From: Cordylochernes scorpioides
Lineage: Eukaryota > Arthropoda > Arachnida > Pseudoscorpiones > Chernetidae
Length of the DNA: 64,000 nucleotides
Direction of reading: 5' to 3'
Assembly: GCA_030710605.1 (NCBI GenBank)
Contig: CP092875.1
Location: 67,594,754-67,658,753, forward strand
The notes below the pieces were generated by a model. The model was not told the DNA's origin and searched no databases. It saw only the letters and a list, made by a program, of their open reading frames with translations. Below, piece after piece: positions 35,250 through 46,741 of the stretch; positions within the stretch are counted from its first letter, which is position 1; every line of letters begins with the position of its first letter. The translations under genes and the position numbers were made by a program.

Positions 35250-36270
35250 GAAAGTAAAGAGTATTTGTCTATATTTGAAAGTATTGTATTTGTGTATATG
35301 TGAAAGATTGTATTTGTTTATATAAGAAAAAGGTGTTGTATTTATTTCTAAAAGTATTGTTTTGTCTATTTCTGAGAGTATTGCATTTTCTTATATCTGA
35401 AGGCAATGCATTTGTTTATATATGAAAGTATTGTATTTGTCGAAACATGGAAAATTTTTATTTGTCTATACCTGATATTAGTAAATTAAATTTAATTGCC
35501 ATCTATCGTTAAAATTTTACCCAAATAAATTTACTGGCAATGCGTTTCTTTTAAATATCATCAAATATGAGTTATTGAATGGGAGGGCTTGGCTCATCAG
35601 TAGCGAACCCTCTCAGAGTAGAGATAATATTTGATGATATTTAAAAGAAACGCATTGCCAGTAAATTTATTTGTGTAAAATTTTACGATAGATGGCAATT
35701 AAATTTAATTTACTAATATATATTGGTTATGAAAACATATTTTGCGGAAGAGCTTTGCTCGATGCAATACCTTGAAATCATATTTATGTATGTACATCTA
35801 CAGACCTATAAGCTTATGTCCATAGTTCACTAAACACCCCTAAGCTGCCTTCCATAGAAAATACAGGGTATACTCCAAACCAATCCAATACAATAGTAGA
35901 GCGGTTTTGTATTCATAGAGTGATTTCTCAGAAAGTATTGTATTTATATATTTTTCTGAATATATTGTATATATCTTCTCAGGAAATACATTATTTTTGC
36001 TTATATACTGAAAAGATATTTTGTTTATCTATTTCTGAGAGTATTGTATATATATCCTTTCAGGAGAAAGAAAGGAAGTATTGTTTTTCATATTATATGA
36101 ACTGAAAAAGTATTGTATTATTCTATTTCTAAAGTTTATGTATTTATTTATTTCTGAAAGTAAATATTGTATTTGTATATTTAGCAAAAACAGTGTAATA
36201 ATCTATATCTAAGAGTATTGATATATATCTGAGAGTATTTTGTAACTGTCAAATCTTTCTGAAAGTATTA
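35250..36270 (+). repeat. Degenerate 25-bp minisatellite, copy 2, interrupted
   Basis: Runs of the TGAAAGTATTGTATTTGTCT type lie at about 35250-35470 and 35925-36270. A foldback element and about 170 bp of other sequence stand between them, and about 400 bp of the copy 1 array is missing. Confidence 0.8.
35477..35717. mobile_element. Foldback element with GGCTCATCAG core, copy 2
   Basis: The outer ends are inverted repeats (ATTAGTAAATTAAATTTAAT and its complement), with GGCAATGCGTTTCTTTTAAA inside. The tip carries GGCTCATCAGTAGCGAACCC. The left arm is complete here, unlike at 6447. No clear target duplication could be defined because the flank is rearranged. Confidence 0.75.
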
Positions 36271-36274
36271 TATC

Positions 36275-39067
36275 TACTTCTCGATTTGCTACCTTGGTTG
36301 AATAAAATTTTGTTTGTGAAAAATTAAGTAATTTCTGTTAAATACATTTTTCCATGTTATATATTGATATTTTTCTCTTTATTATAATTATTTATATTTT
36401 TTTTTAATTTAGAATAAAATGTATTTTGATATATTAAACGTAAATTGTTTCAAAAATTGGGTATATGATTTATTCAATTTCTCTCTTCTCTTTCCAACCT
36501 TTAAAATATTATGAATTACTAATAATATTTGTTAATATATATAATATATTTGTTTTGTTCTTGTAAATATTTATAGATATAAATAAACTTTGGTTTAAAT
36601 AACGAATTTAGTATTATTTTGTGTATAAACCAATATTTTGATCTTTCACCACTTTTTTTATTTTAATATTTTCATTTTTAAATCTCTCAAGAGAGAATCT
36701 TATGAGACTCTAAAATGCTTTAAAAATAGATTTTTGAATGGAAACAAATTTTGTATTCATATTTTAACATACTGTCAAACCATACCTTAAAAATCTGAAA
36801 AATTAGCACCTCTCTAGGTTTAATCAGATTACAATGTATATTCATAAAATTTCAAATATATGCGGATAGAATGTATGTTAAATTTTAAAATATGCAGAAA
36901 TATAACGAACAAAGGAAATAAACCATTGCACAAATAAAATTAAAGACTATATGAGAAGATAACGGTTTAAAATAATCAGAGAAAACGTGCTAAAAAACAA
37001 AGATAACGCAAGAAAACGATGGAAAATAAAAGAAAGTGGTAAAAACAAATAAATATTTTATGTCTGAAAAATATTTTAAAAAACGTAAACATAATTAATT
37101 TAACAAAAAGAAAAGTATAAATAAATATGCAGAAATTTATAATCTTCATAGTTCAATATAATTACTATTTCCTTCGTGTTTAATTAAATAAATATTAATG
37201 CTCAAACATCCAATAAAAATAATAGCATCATAATCGCGAGTAAGAAAGTAGAAACTTAAAAGGTTCGCTGAACATAAGAAATTCACACTTTCAGCTACCA
37301 ATGTAAAATAGATTTTAGAAATATAAAATAGATAAAAGCCACAAAGGAAGACATTATAAATATTGAACTTTATTTTATATGGAGCTACTTGCTATCAAGT
37401 TTAAATGTTATTTAATTTGTACATAGACATCCAATATATTAAGAATTTTCCTACAGAGGAATATAGAGAGATTTGAAAGCATTATTTTATCACACAAACC
37501 TTTGTTTTCCTTTATATTCAATAAATGCAACTCCTTATAATAGTTTTTTTTTTAATTTCAACTAAAAAAATTATTTGGAATATTTCGATTAATAAAACAG
37601 AAATGTTTGTGCTAGTTTCAAATTTTTCCAAATTGCACCAAATACATATATTTAGAACGACAAGTACAGGTAATATTTTAAAAATTATTTTATGATTAAA
37701 TTATTAATTTTGATTTTTATTTATAAAAAAATATGTCTGGTGTTTTAAAGGTTTTAATTGTTTTACGACTAAATTGAAATGTCATTTTGATTTTATATTC
37801 CTCAATTTCTATACTCGATAAAATTCAAATCAATTAAAACGTGAATACTCTGAAAGAAAAATAATAGAGAATAACGTAAAGCTGCTAATAAAGCCATACG
37901 GAGAGAAAGGGTTTTCTACCTACTTATTTTTATGTATGGTCAAACGATCATTATGCTACAGAATCGGCTGGGACTACTTTCCTTTGAAAGAAAATATGCT
38001 ATTTTTCTTCTCTAGCATATTGCAGAACACACCATGGCCACATAGGTATCAGATATTTTATACACTGGCAATGTTAGATTGATTGAAATAGTCTATTAAA
38101 TATCAAACTTCTACGTTGCTACGAATTTTATTAAAATTAATCACAGATTTGAAAGGAAATATAGAAAATAGACCATTTCCGATCATCCAGTATTCTGAAA
38201 TTTTGTCAGCTTGCGATGCCTTTTTATTCGAAAAACAAAAAAAAATATCAAACTTCTAGACATTATTTGAGTATGTTATAAATTTAACACAATAAATTTG
38301 GTCAGACAGATAGACAGAAGCTAGTTATATATGCTTTTAAAAACGCATTGAAATATTGCAACAAATGTCAGAGGGGGAAAATAGTGTGAATTGATTTTGA
38401 GATGGTAGAACAAATTACTGCAAGTTTTCAGTATAATTTATTAATTATTTTAATATGAGGCTATTTTTCTTTGCATTAGAGGATCTTCTTTTCATAAAAA
38501 GAAAGGTTTTAGTGAAGTGTGTTAATATTTTGATTTATAAAATCGACACCTTTTAGGTTTATTTATTGTTTTGAGATTCCTTGATTCTCAGCAATTTATT
38601 TATATCTCGTTAAAATAAGAGACACTTGGTATAGAGATAAAAATGTCCCTTTGATGTTTCGACAAATTTAGTCTTTGTCAAGAAAATTAAAAATATTTTT
38701 ATTCACACAACGCTATAAAGATATACATTGAAATAAAAAAAGTCTCTGTCCGAAGTGTCTCCTATTCAAAGAAATATGAATATGGCAAAGAAACCTCAAT
38801 CTTCAAATGTTGTTATTCGGTTCAAGTAAAACTATGATAAGGCTTCAAACTGGCTGTTTATTTCTAGACCCGTTCATAAAACGACTGATGATCTAGGATA
38901 AATATGTTAGCAAAAGGACCTTTTTTCCCAGTTCCTTTAGATTGAAAATTTGCCTTAAAAATAACGATCCATAATTTTTATTCAAAGTGTTGTATTATGC
39001 AGATTATAATTAGTGGTCGTGGTAACAATTTTCGCATTTGTACAACAGCAAAACAGTAGCAGTATAA
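36275..39067. other. AT-rich unit body, copy 2
   Basis: It aligns with 15691-18870; no gene is seen. It contains the empty site of the copy 1 foldback at 38262-38276. Confidence 0.6.
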
Positions 39068-39082
39068 GTAATTGCTAATTTA

Positions 39083-39332
39083 AATTATAAAACTATTTTA
39101 GAGGCGTAATATTCTTTTTAAAATAAAACAATTTCTACTGTCCTTACTGCGATGGAAAAATTAAAGGGAGGGCCTGGCTCATCAGTGGTGAACCCTCCCA
39201 GCCTGATGAGCCAGGCCCTCCCTTTAATTTTTCCATCGCAGTAAGGACAGTAGAAATTGTTTTATTTTAAAAAGAATATTACGCCTCTAAAATAGTTTTA
39301 TAATTTAATAACAGATGGCGCTCTAGTACATC
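39083..39332. mobile_element. Long perfect hairpin element with 15-bp target duplication
   Basis: Arms of about 104 bp (39083-39186 and about 39204-39307) are essentially perfect inverted repeats around GTGGTGAACCCTCCCAGC. GTAATTGCTAATTTA flanks the insert at 39068-39082 and 39333-39347, and copy 1 has a single version near 18860. The right side has about 25 extra bases (CAGATGGCGCTCTAGTACAT type) with no left partner, as expected of a reverse-transcribed 3' end. Confidence 0.9.
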
Positions 39333-39579
39333 GTAATTGCTAATTTACTCATTGAAAATAATTTATATATTTTAACACATAAGGTAACATAGTTGTTCTA
39401 TTTTGTGTAGTGTGCTGTGGAATTCTGGTTTCTGGATCATTCTCCCACGTTTCTACTGCGGTGAAACTCCAGTAAAAGAGAAGATGTCATAATATAAATC
39501 TACTCCGAGACCAAGGAGGCTGTGTTTTCCTACAAGACTCAGCACGTCCAGTCCACATGTGAGCAATGTTCCTCCATAT

Positions 39580-40344
39580 CAACAACAACAGCAACAAAAA
39601 AAGCCTTTATTTAGGGTCACTGACCCTATACAGGATTCACCAGAGGTATGCATAAGAACAAAGCAGTGAGACAAAGGAAATAACAATATAGACAGAAGAA
39701 AAAGAAAACAAAAGGAAAAAACAATAAAGAGAAAGAGGGAAGCAAGAAAAACAACACAAAAAGAGTAGCAGTAAGAAAGTGAGGAGTGAGTGTCACTTGG
39801 CCTTCTTCTGAGATATGGACTTGTGGAAACCATAAAACGCCGTAGCAATATACTTACTCTGGGTCATATTGTCAATTATTGATGGAAGTGAAGCACAGAG
39901 TTGCCCAGTTTTGAGCATAAGGGTTCTTCTTTCTTCTTTCAGAGCAGAGCAATTAAAAATATAGTGAGTGATTTCATTTTTTAGTTCTGAATTACAGAAG
40001 GTACAAATCGGGTCCTCACCGCAGAGCATCTTGGTGTGGTTTTCTCTAAAAAAACTTTAAAGTATTCTAAATTGTGCTAGTAGTCTTACAACCGGGAAAG
40101 GAAAATCCCCTAAAAGGTATCCCTCCGTCATGAAAGATATGTGAATGTCTTTGTAGTGAGAGTATAGCTTAGATTTATCCATTCTTGTAAGGTCGTTTTG
40201 TATAGATTGGTCTGCCGCTGTTTTTAAGAGCCCTGTAATCGCGCTCCTCAGCGTTTCAGGATCATCACAGGAAACAAGTGCAGGGGATCCATTATTGTTA
40301 AGCAGATTGGTGAGCTTTTTAATGAAACCGATGGGTTTGCCCGA
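39580..40344 (-). mobile_element. 5'-truncated LINE fragment, copy 2 only
   Basis: GTTCCTCCATAT is duplicated on both sides (39568-39579, 40345-40356), and copy 1 has the uninterrupted site near 19090. On the minus strand the 3' end has AATAAA followed by a short GTT-repeat tail, and the 5' end is cut within coding sequence. Both are typical of target-primed reverse transcription. Confidence 0.85.
39793..40344 (-). pseudogene. LINE pol C-terminal region
   Basis: The last 78 codons (39793-40029) read MLCGEDPICTFCNSELKNEI and NCSALKEERRTL, a C-x2-C...H...C arrangement as found near the end of many LINE polymerases. Upstream, to 40344, coding continues in another frame (GFIKKLTNLLNN, then FPFPVVRLLAQF), so one frameshift lies near 40050. 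Reverse transcriptase itself is absent because of the 5' truncation. Confidence 0.7.
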
Positions 40345-40356
40345 GTTCCTCCATAT

Positions 40357-40960
40357 CTAACTGGGACAATTGGGATGGACAACGTGGGTGACAAAGTTAT
40401 CTTGAACTGTGAGACAACTTCTAAGATATAATTTACTCAATGTGAACGGAATTGGCAGCAGCCAGGAAATACTTTGATGTTTTTTATCAAATGTTTAATT
40501 TGGTCGACTTATAATTTAAAGAAATAAAAATAGTGCCAATATATTTCCAAGTAAAATATATATGACATTTTTACTCTAATACCCTGATAATATAGAGGTA
40601 AAAGTCAAATATCACATTTAAATAGGCTAAAAACTTATTACTAAGGTATTGTCGTTTTGTCACCAGCCCTATGTCTTTTCTTGAATAAAATAATAAATAG
40701 TTAACTTCAAGTTTTATCTTTTTTTTTTAACAGGAGTTATCTCTCTTTTAAAAATTAATATCCTCGCAACAAAATTTCCATATATATTTCGGCCGTGGAA
40801 TCAGCCTAGCCACTTTGACAAATAAACATATATTTGGAAATTTCTGAAGATTTCATGAATCCTTCATGAATATTTTGAAATTGAGGATTAGCCTGAAACC
40901 ATTATCTTGTTCCCTCTTGTTTTCATTCGCTGCGTTTTTAAAAAACCTTTTCTTTGTTAA
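40357..40960. other. End of unit copy 2
   Basis: It aligns with 19095-19271 and 24204-24640 and contains the empty site of the LARD-like element near 40515. No gene is seen apart from the split minus-strand frame described at 18873. Confidence 0.55.
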
Positions 40961-41249
40961 TTATTTTCCAATTTTGCAAATATTCATTCGGATAGAACCT
41001 GGGCGTTGCTTCAGCCATTAAGGTAGAATTATATATATGGGTTTCATATTCTGTGGTAAATTATAATTTCGTATTTCTCATGAACTTTGCTACTATACAA
41101 ATTTCAAACGCAATGGAATTTTAATTATAATAAATGTGTACAAAAACACAGTTGGTACAAATAGCTTCAAACAATTTTACGACCCTTTATCAGATGTGTA
41201 TTTAATATTATATATAAATGTCCCTTCTAATAACTAGCTTTGTTTTTAG

Positions 41250-41319
41250 GTTGGCTGCTCCTGATCTTCTTCCCCAGAGTGAAAGTGCAGCTCCAGAAGA
41301 GGAAGCTTGCCTAACTGCG
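41250..41319 (+). other. Candidate 70-nt exon, copy 3
   Basis: The acceptor TGTTTTTAG at 41241-41249 and donor GTAATA at 41320 are both intact. The frame is open (LAAPDLLPQSESAAPEEEAC). It is the best-preserved copy of this block as judged by its signals. Confidence 0.35.
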
Positions 41320-41998
41320 GTAATACAGAATTTGCCTTTTTTCATTTCAACTAGGTCAATAGTATGCTTGAAAATGACGATTTTCAAAGGATTATCATAT
41401 TTCTAGAGTTGGGTTCATTCAAATACTCCGTGCTAATGATAAGAAATTCCGAAGAAATCTAAACAGAGAGACAAATTATTCTAATTACCAAAGGTATTCC
41501 TTTTCTTTTGGAGCTAGTTTTAATTTTACATTTTAGCAATGAATTTTTGAAAGGAATCAATTTCCTCCATTATATGAATGAATGTAAAAAATTATGGGGA
41601 CAAGGCAAGGTTTTACACCATTCAAATACTTTAGGGATTACATTATCTTGAAATCCACAGCATCATTCACAAGGATGTGAAATTGTAAAATATCCTTTTG
41701 AATTTGATGACCACATAACACTGGTAGAATATTGATTGTGTAAGTTATACATCGAACCATGGCAAAAATACAAGCTGTTGTTGTAGCCCTTTGACTTATA
41801 TGGCCCCAAAAATCGTTTTGAAGAAGCCTTATTATTTTGGCGCCATTTGGTGGACCTTGGACGCTACCCTTCAGGTTAAACCTCTGCTTTTCATATAGAG
41901 GGAAAAGGTACAAAAATACCTCTTAAACTGTGCAGCAGTATTGTGATGACTATGGAAATATGGTGCAAATATGATCAAGTTGAAAGAGTCAATTTCAG

Positions 41999-42202
41999 CT
42001 CGAACTGCTATCAATGGATAATGTTGAAATCCTAAGTCACGATCAGGAAGGGAGTGCAGGGGGAGTCAGTAGAATAGTATGCTTAGAAACTCTCCTTTTT
42101 GAGGGTGTGGACTCCACTCTGGAGGGGCGTGGGTGGGAGCCCTCCAGGAGGGGGGTGGGGTTGTATACCACCTCTCTCGCGACTCCCTTCCTGGATAAAT
42201 AG
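41999..42202 (+). other. Candidate island exon, copy 3
   Basis: The acceptor AATTTCAG ends at 41998 and the phase-0 frame is open for 67 codons to TAG at 42200-42202. It has the same length as in copy 1. The overlapping minus-strand frame (42294-42518) is cut short by a frameshift here, which slightly favours the plus strand. Confidence 0.3.
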
Positions 42203-42293
42203 CTTCTTAAGCCTCTTTTTGACAACCAAATACTATTAATTATTTCTATAATTACATAACACAGGACATACAGAGAAAGTGAGCCCCATAGCC

Positions 42294-42518
42294 TCAGAGG
42301 ACTAGTCTGTAGCCTCCCCTTGAACCCATAGATCCTTTGGCCTGGCTTGTGACCTTTCCTTGGGCCCTATTGATTCGGTGGACTGGGACGTGTGCTGACT
42401 CTAAGCTGGCCATGATTTTCATCAACAGCATGCCAACTGCTTGCTCTACTTTATCTTGTGGTATCCCAACATTTACGATGGGACTCTGAATAAATATACC
42501 TAATGAAGTACTGAACAA
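42294..42518 (-). other. Island minus-strand open frame, copy 3, truncated
   Basis: It corresponds to 5722-6198 but ends after GSMGSRG because of a one-base change in the CCTCCCC run near 42313. Confidence 0.25.
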
Positions 42519-42927
42519 ATTTGAGTGTTAAACCTTTTTTGTTGATTTAATTCTATCCTTATATAAATTAAACTAATTTTAGAGGTTCCATCGATTCTCC
42601 AGATTGGCCAGTAAGTACTGAACCCTTTTTTTTGTTAAAAATTGAAAGGCAAACTAGATTAAAATAATTTTAGTATTGATTTTAGTTTGCCTTTTAATTT
42701 TCAATTAAAAAGGGTTTTCAGGGCTTATGGTCCAACCTGCATATTTCATTTAAATATAAATGAATATCTTCAATCTTTTTATATTTTTCAGCGTTTCAAA
42801 CCACTTTTATATTTTACCCCTCTTTCCAAATATTTATAATTTTGTTCATTAATTTTGAATTCATTTTTTATTTTTCATTTAAAATATCAGTCCACTCAGA
42901 ATTTAAATACAAAGTAAACAAAATTGC

Positions 42928-43020
42928 GAATATTTAATCAAAAAGGCATATATTCGATTAAAATATATGCCTTTTTAATTAAATATTTATTTATGGATTG
43001 CTCTATTTTCAAAACAATAG
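42928..43020. repeat. Hairpin module, copy 3
   Basis: The AAAAAGGCATATATTCGAT arm, its complement and the ATGGATTGCTCTATTTTCAA tail match the modules at 6903 and 26615. Confidence 0.6.
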
Positions 43021-43369
43021 TAAAAATATATATATATAAAGCATACCTCTATATGTTAAAGGAAAATATTTTTATTTCTTTAACAAATTTAGGTTGGCTT
43101 TTATATATATATATATATAAATAATTCTGATCGCTTTTTGACACAAAATAACAAATAGAGTTTTCCTAAAGAGGGCAAGTGGCTGAAAGGTTGAAAATAA
43201 AATATAAAGAGATTGAAGATATTCATTTATGATTTTAATTATATGACTCAACTACACAAATAGATTCTCCATAATATACATATTGGTCACAAACCCTTAA
43301 CCTTTGTGTACGTGAATCTTGTGACCTGTGTGATTCTGAAGTTGCCTGTCCCAATTTCTACGTTACATT

Positions 43370-44208
43370 TTGGTGGTAGATGCTGGGTAGTTTAGGGAAA
43401 ACAGACTGAAGATCGCCGAGAAAACTTTGTGCCATGGCTGTTATGATCGATATTTTCAGAAACTGGCTCAAGGGTTTCATCGCCGTTTCAAAGCCAAGAG
43501 TTTCTCCAAGATTACCCTGTACATATAGCCTTTCGTAGGTGTACAGCATCGTTGATCTGAATAACCTGATTATGCTTTTTGTTAGTTTTATTTCTACAAG
43601 TCTGCAAGATGACAAAACTCCCGTCCGGCTATCAGACCTGCTGTCTTCCTTGCGCGGTCTCAAGTCTAAAGAGCCTACCCTTGAAATGTTCGTGTTAAAG
43701 GATGCTCAACACGTGCTGCGCTCCTGGAGCCTCTACTAGCGTCTACTACAGGTCAACATCTTCCTGGTGGTGCACGAGGTAAAAAAAATGTCGTCCTGCG
43801 AATTTAAGAATGACCCTCACACACATCCACAGCCTGTTCGCGGGAAGGAATCTGGATTCAGCTTCTCCTACAAATATATTCTTCAAAGCTGAGGACGTGA
43901 TTGGACATTCCCTTCATTTGTGTGGCCTCCGCTTAATCTCCTCAGCCGACCTACGCCTCAATAACCTTTCCGGACACTACATGCCACGACATCCTGAACA
44001 ATCTGCCTCGAGGTCTGCCACTATGCAATAGATCGCTTATAAACAGTATATGGAGTTGCCGCTACCTTCAACTATCCCAAGATGTTTGTTTTCCACAAAG
44101 TTTTTCTGGAGGGCAACTGGTCGTTCTCATCGGTTTTGACTTCAAAAGAAGTTCACATGATCCGCCTTTTGTAATGAAGAGATTTTAACTAATCTATCTC
44201 CCTGTATC
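43370..44208 (+). mobile_element. Relic internal region of an LTR element, copy 3
   Basis: It corresponds to 7345-8150. The 31-codon frame starts at 43434 but one base is missing near 43503. The longer frame is split between two phases (43539-43739 and 43810-44031). The gypsy element inserted directly after this block. Confidence 0.4.
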
Positions 44209-44213
44209 TATAT

Positions 44214-44602
44214 TGTAGCGAAGTGAAATTGCTGGCTCAGCAACCCTGGGGCTGACTTCACTTCCTGTGGAGGTTACCCCTGCGAGGCCGCGTGGCTACG
44301 AGACTTTATTCTTTGCTCTCTCTCCTTTGTTTACTATTTTAAATATAGATATTTCTAGATATCACTCAATTATAATTAATTAAAATTTTACAGCGAATAT
44401 TTCTTTTAAAAATTTAAAAGAAATATTCGCGGTAAAATTTTAATTTTCGTTTTACAATCATCAGCCGGGTTATATTGTATTTTATAATTAATTAATTCAT
44501 TCATATTTCTCGTTTGTTCTTCTTTTGACATCGGTTTGTTTGGTTAATAAAATAACGTTCTTCGTTTGTGGATCACCGACTCTACCTTTCTGCTACGCTA
44601 CA
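44214..44602 (+). repeat. 5' LTR of the gypsy element
   Basis: It starts TGTAGCGAAG and ends ACGCTACA. It is 112 bp longer than the 3' LTR: an extra segment at about 44374-44485 holds an inverted repeat (AAAATTTTACAGCGAATATT and its complement) and is bracketed by ATAATTAATT on both sides. Confidence 0.9.
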
Positions 44603-44603
44603 A

Positions 44604-44622
44604 CTGGTGGAGACGCTGGATC
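44604..44622 (+). other. Primer-site region of the gypsy element
   Basis: CTGGTGGAGACGCTGG directly follows the LTR, starting with the TGG expected opposite a tRNA CCA end. The same sequence with one or two changes follows the TRIM LTR and starts the leader relics in every unit. The tRNA was not identified. Confidence 0.55.
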
Positions 44623-44699
44623 GTCAAGACCGATATCCCTTCAGACATAAAAGAAGGACTGAAACTGTTATACAAGAAGATAGTGTAGAGCTCAAGGAG

Positions 44700-45883
44700 A
44701 TGGCCGTGAATATAGAGGAAGCTACCCAGGTGGGCAATTATTTTGTTCAGCACCTACCAAGGAATCCTTCCATGTTCTCCGGGGAGGATGGTGAGGATCT
44801 CTTACCTGGTTAAAAGGTTACAAACGTGTGGCAAAGCATAATCATTGGGACGAAACCCTCTGTCTTGCCAATGTCTAATTTTACCTGAATGGAACTGCCC
44901 TCAAATGGTTTGAGAATAATGAGGAGACCATCCGGAATTGGGAAGAGTTTACTACTCAATTGGAGAGTGTATTTGGGAAAAGTGAGAGTCTGCGGCTGCT
45001 TGCCGAGAAAAAACTTAAAATCCGGGCTCAGCTAAAGGGTGAAAGCACCGAGTTCTATATACAAGATGTCCTACGACTCTGCAAAGAGGTGGATCTCCAA
45101 ATGAGCGAGGGAGATAAAATCTCCCACCTCATGAAAGGAATAGTGGAAGAACTTTATCAGGCGCTTCTTCCAAGAGACATAAACAATACGGATCAATTTG
45201 TGTCTGAGTGCCGCCGCATTGAAGCGCTTCATCGTCGGCGTGTGACCCCCGCCAAGTACGAACGCTTGCCCAATGTAGCATCCCTTGATGTCTGCGATGA
45301 TAATACAGATTTGTCATCCATGATTAGACAAATTGTCCGCGAGGAGGTGCAACGGGCCTTGGCCGCTCCTCGTGAAGAACCAAGAATCGCCACCATTGAA
45401 GATATGGTGAGGGAACAAATTGATAAAACCCTCGCTCCAATATCAAATCCTTCCAGAGGCTCCCCTCAATATCAAACTTATACGCCGTCACCAATCGCTA
45501 GAAGAGAGACGGCCGCACCCCAAACTCCCCGTCCCAGAGCTCGGTACCCGAAACAGGGAGAAAGACTGGACACAAATGAATGGCGGACCACTGAGGGAAG
45601 ACCAATTTGCTTCCATTGCGGACGCCCTGGCCATGTCGCCCGTTACTGCCGTGACAGAAGGAGACAGAATGACGAAAGAGAAAACGGATATTCCCAAAGG
45701 AGGCAAGAACCAATTTTCTTCTATGGACCCCGTTCCAAATTCCCGGCGCTCAATGACGACGAGCCAAGAGATAATTTTAGACGTTACCGAAGCCCTTCCC
45801 CATACCCTGGCCGAAACGGACAACATTCGTCGCCTATTAGAGGGTCCAGTCGGTCACCTCGCCGTTCCCGCCAGGAAAACTAG
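44700..45883 (+). pseudogene. gypsy gag
   Basis: ATG at 44700 opens a Gag-like frame that shifts by one base near 44805 (expected LLTWLKGYK). TAA at 44876-44878 then interrupts it, and it is open again to 45883. The second part holds the capsid-like helices (TALKWFENNEE, EFYIQDVLRLCKEVDLQM), a coiled region rich in Glu and Arg, a zinc knuckle CFHCGRPGHVARYC and an Arg/Ser-rich tail. Gag would form the particle and bind the RNA. The two defects disable this copy. Confidence 0.85.
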
Positions 45884-45951
45884 AGGTTGCGACCTATTTT
45901 GGAGGTGGGGCCACAAAATTTGGAAACCCTCCCTCATCGACTACAGTGGAT

Positions 45952-46647
45952 ATGAAAGGAAATTATATAAATATTAAAATAGAAGGAAATATAACCAGTG
46001 CTCTTGTTGATTCTGGGGCTTCTTATTCTGTCGTGTCCGAGAGGTTCAGACTCAAATTGAAGAAAATAATGTTTGCCGAAACTGACGTGAGCTTAAAAGT
46101 GGCCAACGGTGAAATTATAAAACCGAAAGGACGCTGCTCTTTAAAATTGGACTTAAATGGTCTGCAGGAAAATTTCGAATTTATTGTTTTGGAGGACTGT
46201 AGCCACGATGTGATCCTCGGATGGGACTTTTTGAAGTTATCCAGGGCGGTAATTGATTCTGCAGAAGATACACTTTTTTTAGAGGAATTCCTAGTCGAGG
46301 ACACACCCAAGAACAACTCACCTCTCTACGCGGAACGGGAATACAGAATAGAGCCCGCATCTTGTCAGCTGATAGAGGTATTAAGCAGAGACATCTCAGA
46401 TAATGCAGCTGTGGTGGCAGAAGGTCAAAAAGGTCTGTCGCTGGAAAGAGAACTAATGGCTCCCTCCTCTATCATCTCACTTACCAGTAACAGGGTAAAA
46501 CTGTGGGTGGCAAATTGGAGCCCATATCCGAAGATAATTCCCCAGGGGATGCTCGTGGCCGATGGTGTCGTCATCGAGGATAGCCAGCTTTGTGTACTTG
46601 CTGAGGGCAACCACGTAGGAACAGATATAGGCCATTCCGAGGATTGA
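45952..46647 (+). CDS. gypsy protease region
   Basis: An open frame shows the retropepsin active site ALVDSGASYS near 46009 and the second conserved block HDVILGWDFL near 46210, so the fold's two hallmark regions are in place. It ends with TGA at 46645-46647, before the polymerase frame. The link of about 95 bp carries stops in all likely frames. It lies in a different frame from gag, so expression would have needed frameshifting or a separate product. Confidence 0.8.
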   Translation: MKGNYINIKIEGNITSALVDSGASYSVVSERFRLKLKKIMFAETDVSLKVANGEIIKPKGRCSLKLDLNGLQENFEFIVLEDCSHDVILGWDFLKLSRAVIDSAEDTLFLEEFLVEDTPKNNSPLYAEREYRIEPASCQLIEVLSRDISDNAAVVAEGQKGLSLERELMAPSSIISLTSNRVKLWVANWSPYPKIIPQGMLVADGVVIEDSQLCVLAEGNHVGTDIGHSED

Positions 46648-46741
46648 AAAATTGCGGATATTTTAAATATAGATGATTCACTTGACGATTTCAAAAATAA
46701 AAATTAAGAAATTTATTGAGAAAATATAGAGATATTTTTGA

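Larger units (their letters stand above)
24640..40960. repeat. Tandem 15 kb unit, copy 2
   Basis: It has the same landmark order as copy 1: 70-nt block at 24930, island at 25681, hairpin at 26615, leader relic at 27495, 50-bp array at 28637, 60-bp repeats at 30835, ATG exon at 34043, 25-bp repeats at 35250-36270. It is followed directly by copy 3. The first half resembles copy 3 most, and the segment around 35900-37640 resembles copy 1 most. Confidence 0.85.

Noticed and set aside
45420..45977. 185-codon frame overlapping gag
   Set aside because: It lies out of frame over the gag zinc-knuckle region and shows no conserved domain; the gag frame explains the sequence.
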